NCBI GenBank assembly: GCA_026645815.1
Contig: JAPKMR010000036.1
Location: forward strand, 1 to 38,317
DNA length: 38,317 nucleotides
From: Anaerolineae bacterium
GTDB lineage: Bacteria > Chloroflexota > Anaerolineae > B4-G1 > SLSP01
Direction of reading: 5' to 3'
Under the pieces are notes generated by a model, which was not told where the DNA came from, made no database searches, and saw only the letters and a program-made list of their open reading frames with translations. Of the stretch, positions 34,060 to 38,317 are shown piece after piece. The translations under genes and the position numbers were made by a program. The stretch's first letter is position 1. The number at the start of each line of letters is the position of its first letter.

Positions 34060-34186
34060 AAGGTCTTTTTTGTATTTTTGGGGACGTGCGAAGCGCGTCC
34101 CCAAAATATCTTTATCAGGCTGAACCAGACAAGTGTGTTATAGTGTAGTTGAAGCACCCTAAAGCCAATAATTTGTCCCATATTCT
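34060..34186 (+). repeat. Promoter-proximal hairpin module, copy 2
   Basis: Close relative of 30136-30262. The stem is 34076-34089 with 34093-34106 (TTTTGGGGACGTGC, one G-T pair, GAA loop), followed by CTTTATCAGG, GAACCAGACAAGTGTGTTAT and CCAATAATTTGTCC. It lies between the divergent csoR and molybdate transporter genes and ends about 48 bp before the transporter ATG. A possible -10 is TATGCT (34199-34204), but no matching -35 is convincing. Confidence 0.78.
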
Positions 34187-34233
34187 GAACGGGTTGTGTA
34201 TGCTACAATCATGGCATGGCGTAAAGGAGCTGC

Positions 34234-35349
34234 ATGAAAATCAGGTCTTTCGAGTTCAATCTCCGCGAATTGGGCGGCGCCATGGGGGATTTCGGCACGC
34301 TGTTTCCCCTATCGGTCGGCTATATTGTGGTCTGCGGAGTGGATCCCGCCGGTTTCCTGGTGCTGATGGGGTTGGCGAACATCGTCACCGGTTTGGTGTA
34401 TCGTTTGCCGCTGCCTATCGAGCCGATGAAGGTGATTGCAGTGATGGCGATTGCCCAGGCTTGGTCGCCCTCGTTGATCTACGCCGCGGGTTTTACGATG
34501 GGCCTGGTGTGGCTGCTCTTCTCTGTGACCGGCGCGGTGGATTGGATTGCGCGCTACACCCCTCAATGCGTCGTGCGCGGGATTCAACTCTCACTGGCGG
34601 CGTTGTTGCTCCTGCAGGCGCTGCGCCTGGCGGCAATAGGGTGGCTCTGGGCTGTGATAGCCCTGGCGTTGATTTTGCTGCTGCGCGACAATCGCTACGC
34701 GCCTGCAGGGTTGGTCGTGATGGTGTTGGGTGTGGGCGTGGCGCTCTTTCGCGGTGATTTGCATGGGTTTGCACCACCGCGCCTGCAATTGCCGTCACTC
34801 ACTCGCTTTACCCTGGCTGAGATGTGGGAGGCTTTTCTGCGGGCAGGGCTGGCGCAGGTCCCTCTCACGGCGACAAATGCCGTGATTGCGACAGCAGCAC
34901 TCATTAAGACTTATTGGCCCAATCAGCCTGTGGCAGAACGCAAACTGGCGCTGAATCACGGTCTCATGAACGTGATAGCACCGTTTTTCGGCGGTTTTCC
35001 TCTGTGCCACGGCGCAGGAGGGCTGGCGGGGCAGTATGCTTTCGGCGCGCGGACGGGTGGTGCGAATTTACTGGAAGGCAGCATCGAAATTGCGCTGGGG
35101 TTGTTCTTCTCGACTTCGATTGCGCAGCTGTTTTCGGTATTTCCGCAAGCCATTATCGGCGCGATGTTGTTCTACGTGGGCTTGCAGCTGCTCAAGGGAG
35201 CGCGAACGTTGGCGTGGAACCGTGAGCTGCTCTTTGTGGCACTGACCGTGCTGGTTTCGGTGTTGAGCAATATAGCGCTCGGCTATCTGGCAGGGATGGC
35301 GGCATATTATCTCGCCCGGTTGTGGTGGAAACCTGCTTTGAAAGCATAG
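34234..35349 (+). CDS. Putative molybdate/sulfate transporter (MOT1-like, SulP superfamily)
   Basis: 371 aa with about ten membrane spans. The two MOT1-type signatures are visible: GGAMGDFGTLFPL (14-26) and GGFPLCHGAGGLAGQYAFG (about 250-268). These distinguish the group from ordinary SulP permeases, and it lacks a STAS domain. It likely imports molybdate or sulfate; the substrate is not settled by sequence. AAGGAG lies 4 nt upstream of the ATG. Single gene, downstream of repeat module copy 2. Confidence 0.88.
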   Translation: MKIRSFEFNLRELGGAMGDFGTLFPLSVGYIVVCGVDPAGFLVLMGLANIVTGLVYRLPLPIEPMKVIAVMAIAQAWSPSLIYAAGFTMGLVWLLFSVTGAVDWIARYTPQCVVRGIQLSLAALLLLQALRLAAIGWLWAVIALALILLLRDNRYAPAGLVVMVLGVGVALFRGDLHGFAPPRLQLPSLTRFTLAEMWEAFLRAGLAQVPLTATNAVIATAALIKTYWPNQPVAERKLALNHGLMNVIAPFFGGFPLCHGAGGLAGQYAFGARTGGANLLEGSIEIALGLFFSTSIAQLFSVFPQAIIGAMLFYVGLQLLKGARTLAWNRELLFVALTVLVSVLSNIALGYLAGMAAYYLARLWWKPALKA

Positions 35350-35458
35350 GGCGAGGCGTACTCATTGTTGCGTTGCGGTTCCTGCCCAAAGCATGGGGAC
35401 CCAACGCACCGGGGCTGCAAAATACGTGCGTGCGTCCGACCGGGGCGACCCCTTGCTT

Positions 35459-36241
35459 TCAGCCCTCCAATACAATGCCCACAGGGCAATGGTCGCTGCC
35501 CATGACTTCGGGAAGGATAAAGGCGTCACGCACGCGCGGCAGCACTTCGGAAGCGACGAAGAAGTAGTCAATGCGCCATCCGATATTGCGCTCACGCGCA
35601 CGGGTAGCGACTGACCACCAGGTGTATTGTTCGGTGGCATCGGGGTGGAAGGCGCGGAAGGTATCCACGTAGCCTGCCTCGGCAAAGCGATCCATCCACG
35701 CCCGTTCCTCCGGCAGGAAACCTGAGGCGTTGCGGTTGGGGCCTGGGTGGCTAAGGTCAATCGGGCGGTGCGCGGTATTCACATCTCCGCAGAAGATGAC
35801 GGCTTGCCCCGACCGGCGCAGGGCTTCGCAGCGCTCCAAAAAAGCCTCGTAAAACGCCAGCTTATAGGGTACCCGCTGTTGGTCGCGGCGCCCGTTGGGG
35901 AAGTAGCAGTTGATCAGCGTGAAGGTCTCATAGCGCGCAATTTGGGTGCGCCCTTCCTGGTCGAATTCTGGGATGCCAATGCCCGTGCTCACCTCCAGCG
36001 GACGAATCCGACTGAGCAATCCTGTGCCGCTGTAGCCCTTCCGTGTTTCTGCGGGATGCCAGTGGGCATAATAGCCGGGCAACTGCACGATTTCCTCCGG
36101 CAGGTCTGCTGCTTCTACGCGCGTCTCCTGCATGCAGAGAATATCTGGTTGTGCTTGTTGAAACCAGGGTAAGAAGCCTTTGCGCGCGACCGCGCGCAGG
36201 CCATTCACGTTCCAGGAAAGTAAGGTCAATTCTGTTATCAT
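35459..36241 (-). CDS. xthA: Exodeoxyribonuclease III / AP endonuclease
   Basis: 260 aa endonuclease/exonuclease/phosphatase-fold DNA repair enzyme. Catalytic landmarks: SWNVNGLRA (Asn11), MQETRV (Glu39), FCGDVNTAHRPIDL, WRIDYFF and the final SDHCPV. It incises DNA at abasic sites and degrades 3' ends in base excision repair. The length is standard. No Shine-Dalgarno is seen before the ATG, and a strong hairpin (36253-36288) separates it from pepF, so it may be expressed from a local promoter or as a leaderless message. Confidence 0.93.
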   Translation of the reverse strand: MITELTLLSWNVNGLRAVARKGFLPWFQQAQPDILCMQETRVEAADLPEEIVQLPGYYAHWHPAETRKGYSGTGLLSRIRPLEVSTGIGIPEFDQEGRTQIARYETFTLINCYFPNGRRDQQRVPYKLAFYEAFLERCEALRRSGQAVIFCGDVNTAHRPIDLSHPGPNRNASGFLPEERAWMDRFAEAGYVDTFRAFHPDATEQYTWWSVATRARERNIGWRIDYFFVASEVLPRVRDAFILPEVMGSDHCPVGIVLEG

Positions 36242-36252
36242 GCGTCTTACAT

Positions 36253-36288
36253 AGTGAACACGGAGGACGTGTATCCTCCGTGTTCACT
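36253..36288 (-). terminator. Hairpin between pepF and xthA
   Basis: Perfect 15-bp stem (36253-36267 with 36274-36288, arm AGTGAACACGGAGGA), 6-nt loop. It follows the pepF stop by 11 bp on the minus strand and probably ends that transcript, although no T run follows. Confidence 0.6.
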
Positions 36289-36299
36289 GGTGTTTGAAT

Positions 36300-38108
36300 T
36301 TAGCTCAGCAGCTGCTCCAGGCGGGTGACCATATCTGCCAGGATGCCGAAAGTTACCTCAACAGCTTCCGGCGTGGTGAGATCCACCCCCGCCAGTTTGA
36401 GGGCATCCAGCGGGTACAGGGCGCTTCCACTCTTGAGGAATTGCGTGTAACGCCCGACGGCGGGCGCACCATGGTCCAAAACACCGCGCGCCAAGGCGTG
36501 CGCCCCGGAAATGCCGGTGGCATATTGGAAAACGTAGTAATCCACAAAAAGGTGCCCAAAAGTGGCCCAGGTAATGCCCACGCGGTCGCGGTCAACGGCC
36601 ATCTCATTGCCGTAGCCCTCGGTGAACAAATCTGCCATCAGCGCGATCATGTCATCCGCCGTTAACCCGTCACCCCGTTCCACCCGTTGATGCGTCTCGA
36701 GCTCGAAACGCGCCAGCGTGGGCATGATAAAGAAGTAACGGTGGAAGTTGGACATCGCCTCTTCGATGAGGCCAATCTGGAAGGCCGGATCGGTTTGCGT
36801 GCGCAAAAGATGGTCGCGGACGAGCGCTTGATGGAAGTTGGAAGCCACTTCTGCCACAAACATGGAATAATCTGAATAGATGACGGGCTGATTTTGCCAG
36901 GTGAGATAAGAATGCATGGAGTGCCCTAACTCGTGCGCCAGCGTGCTCAGGCTGGAGAGGTCGTTGTTGTAGCTCAGCATGATAAAGGGATAGGTTCCGG
37001 GCCAACCGGAGGAGAAGGCGCCTGCCCTCTTTCCCTGATTGGGCAGCACGTCTACCCAGCGTTGTTGCGTGCAGCCACGGCGAACCGTCTCCACATACTC
37101 CGTCCCCATCGGGGCCAGACCCTCGCAGATGAGATCTACCGCACGCTCGTAGGGGATAGGTGCAAGCGGTGTTTTCTGCAAGGGCGCCCAAATATCGTAG
37201 GGCTGTAGGGTTTCCACGCCAAGGGCTTTGCGACGCAACGCCCAGTAACGGTGCCACGTGGGCAGGTTCTTCCGGAATGTGTTAATCAGATTGTGGAAGA
37301 CGGCTTCGGGAATGTCGTGAGCGAAGAGCGCTGCTTGAAGCGTGGAGTCGTAGTTTCGCGCGCGCATCATGAAGGCGTTCTGCTTGAGGGAGGTGGTCAA
37401 CGTGGCAGCTAGCGTATTTTTGTGCGCCAGGTATAGATCGGCGTAGTGTTCCCATGCCGTGCGCCGCGCTTCGCGGTCGGCGCCGCCGAGAATCTTGCCC
37501 AGGGTTCCCTGCATCACGGGAATTTGGCTGCCATCATCCGCTATAGCTGGCTCGAATTGAAAATCGGCATTGGTCAACATGCCGGCGGCGGTCTCTGCGC
37601 CGCCGAAGGGGTCCATCAGCATGCCCAGCAGCGCCTCTACTTCGGCAGAACGCACGTGCTTTTGCTGGCGGAATAGATCGTGGATGAAATGTTCCATAAA
37701 AGCCAGGCGCGGCTCTTGCTCTATCCAGGCTCGCAGTGTTTCTTCGCCAATGGCCAGTAGCTCGGGATTGAGGAAGGCAATCGTCGCCATGGCGTGCCCC
37801 ATCAAGCCCTGCGAGCGCCCATCGGCGGCGGCAGCCCAGGAATCGTTCATATCCACGGCATGTTCCATGCTGGCGTAGAGGTAGAGCTTGCCTATGCGGC
37901 GATAAAGCGCCTCGAAGGCGGTCATTGCTTCGAGGAGGGTGGCAGGGCCTTCGGCTAGCCGACCCTGGAAGGCGCCGAAAGCGGGGATGTTTGCCATCGC
38001 CGCGGTGAATTCGCTTTCCCACGCCTCGCGCGATGGGAAGACGCTGGGCGCGTTCCAGGTATACATTTCGGGGACTTCACGACGCGAAAGCACAGCGTTT
38101 TGGGTCAT
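36300..38108 (-). CDS. pepF: Oligoendopeptidase F (M3 metallopeptidase)
   Basis: 602 aa, usual for PepF. The zinc site HELGH (His392, Glu393, His396) lies in LAHELGHSMHSYL, with the third ligand expected in VAEVASNFHQAL downstream. The all-helical fold with an N-terminal lid (TLLEAMTAFEALYRRIGKLY) fits the family. It cleaves short cytosolic peptides. ATG 38108 sits 7 nt after AAGGAG; a TTG one codon upstream is in frame but unlikely. A peptidase suits an amino-acid-fermenting lifestyle, though the gene is general. Confidence 0.94.
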   Translation of the reverse strand: MTQNAVLSRREVPEMYTWNAPSVFPSREAWESEFTAAMANIPAFGAFQGRLAEGPATLLEAMTAFEALYRRIGKLYLYASMEHAVDMNDSWAAAADGRSQGLMGHAMATIAFLNPELLAIGEETLRAWIEQEPRLAFMEHFIHDLFRQQKHVRSAEVEALLGMLMDPFGGAETAAGMLTNADFQFEPAIADDGSQIPVMQGTLGKILGGADREARRTAWEHYADLYLAHKNTLAATLTTSLKQNAFMMRARNYDSTLQAALFAHDIPEAVFHNLINTFRKNLPTWHRYWALRRKALGVETLQPYDIWAPLQKTPLAPIPYERAVDLICEGLAPMGTEYVETVRRGCTQQRWVDVLPNQGKRAGAFSSGWPGTYPFIMLSYNNDLSSLSTLAHELGHSMHSYLTWQNQPVIYSDYSMFVAEVASNFHQALVRDHLLRTQTDPAFQIGLIEEAMSNFHRYFFIMPTLARFELETHQRVERGDGLTADDMIALMADLFTEGYGNEMAVDRDRVGITWATFGHLFVDYYVFQYATGISGAHALARGVLDHGAPAVGRYTQFLKSGSALYPLDALKLAGVDLTTPEAVEVTFGILADMVTRLEQLLS

Positions 38109-38199
38109 CAAATAGCTCCTTGATTTGAAATGAGATAAGTGTACGGCGTAACCTAAAGTGCGATATTGGATGGCAGTCTCGAATTCTGTTGTGAGAAAT

Positions 38200-38227
38200 A
38201 CTTTAGTCCAAGGTTGTGGTTTGTCAA
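38200..38227 (-). promoter_or_regulatory. Promoter of pepF
   Basis: Minus-strand TTGACA (38227-38222), a 16-bp spacer and TAAAGT (38205-38200), about 90 bp upstream of the ATG. Nothing else recognisable lies between 38109 and the window end. Confidence 0.5.
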
Positions 38228-38317
38228 CCGGAGAGCAAACGGGGGCGCATTTCAGGATGGGGGCAAGTTAGCATAAGCGCGAGACCACAGTTCATCAAAG
38301 CGTTGGTCTCCAGTCAG

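Overview
The window looks like a chromosomal segment of a GC-rich bacterium, most plausibly a Chloroflexota lineage (Anaerolineae/Caldilineae-like). That is an inference from gene style only: large cyclase-ATPase-TPR and NB-ARC regulators, zinc-insert serine recombinases, a complete ornithine fermentation cluster, and many long intergenic hairpins. No rRNA, tRNA or CRISPR array was seen.

Layout. (1) 1-8.2 kb is an accessory region. It holds two large serine recombinases on the minus strand (107-1744 and 3029-4804), an XRE-type regulator divergent from the first, a TPR protein behind the second, a small acidic ORF overlapping the start of the second, and then a HTH/NB-ARC STAND ATPase that looks cut short at its 3' end, followed by a SEC-C protein. 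(2) 8.2-12.1 kb holds gene debris, a rhomboid protease, a YggS-like PLP protein overlapping a YggT membrane protein, and a patatin-like lipase. (3) 12.1-13.06 kb is a gene-free block with a 149-bp tandem repeat carrying exchangeable palindromes, and a possible structured leader. (4) 13.06-25.4 kb is the ornithine pathway: ord, ortA, ortB, oraS, oraE, then glmL-like, orr, alr and a UbiA-like prenyltransferase. A self-contained restriction-modification pair (18800-20763) with its own promoter sits between oraE and glmL. (5) 25.3-38.3 kb holds a class III cyclase/AAA/TPR regulator, a trans-sulfuration enzyme, a Nudix hydrolase, a csoR-copZ-copA copper operon with visible promoter and operator, a molybdate/sulfate transporter, exonuclease III and oligoendopeptidase F.

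How the genes work together. Orr makes D-ornithine; the B12/PLP enzyme OraSE converts it to 2,4-diaminopentanoate; Ord oxidises and deaminates that to 2-amino-4-oxopentanoate; OrtAB cleaves it with CoA to acetyl-CoA and D-alanine. The co-located alanine racemase would return D-alanine to L-alanine. GlmL is an ATPase of the kind found next to B12 mutases. The R-M pair interrupts this set and looks like a later arrival.

The least explained signal is a family of long intergenic hairpins. Flanks and outermost bases (GTGATT...) are conserved while the palindrome cores differ between copies with both arms changed together. A second module of about 125 bp (hairpin plus CAATAATTTGTCC promoter-proximal motif) is duplicated upstream of the Nudix and molybdate transporter genes, with a partial third copy upstream of the rhomboid gene.
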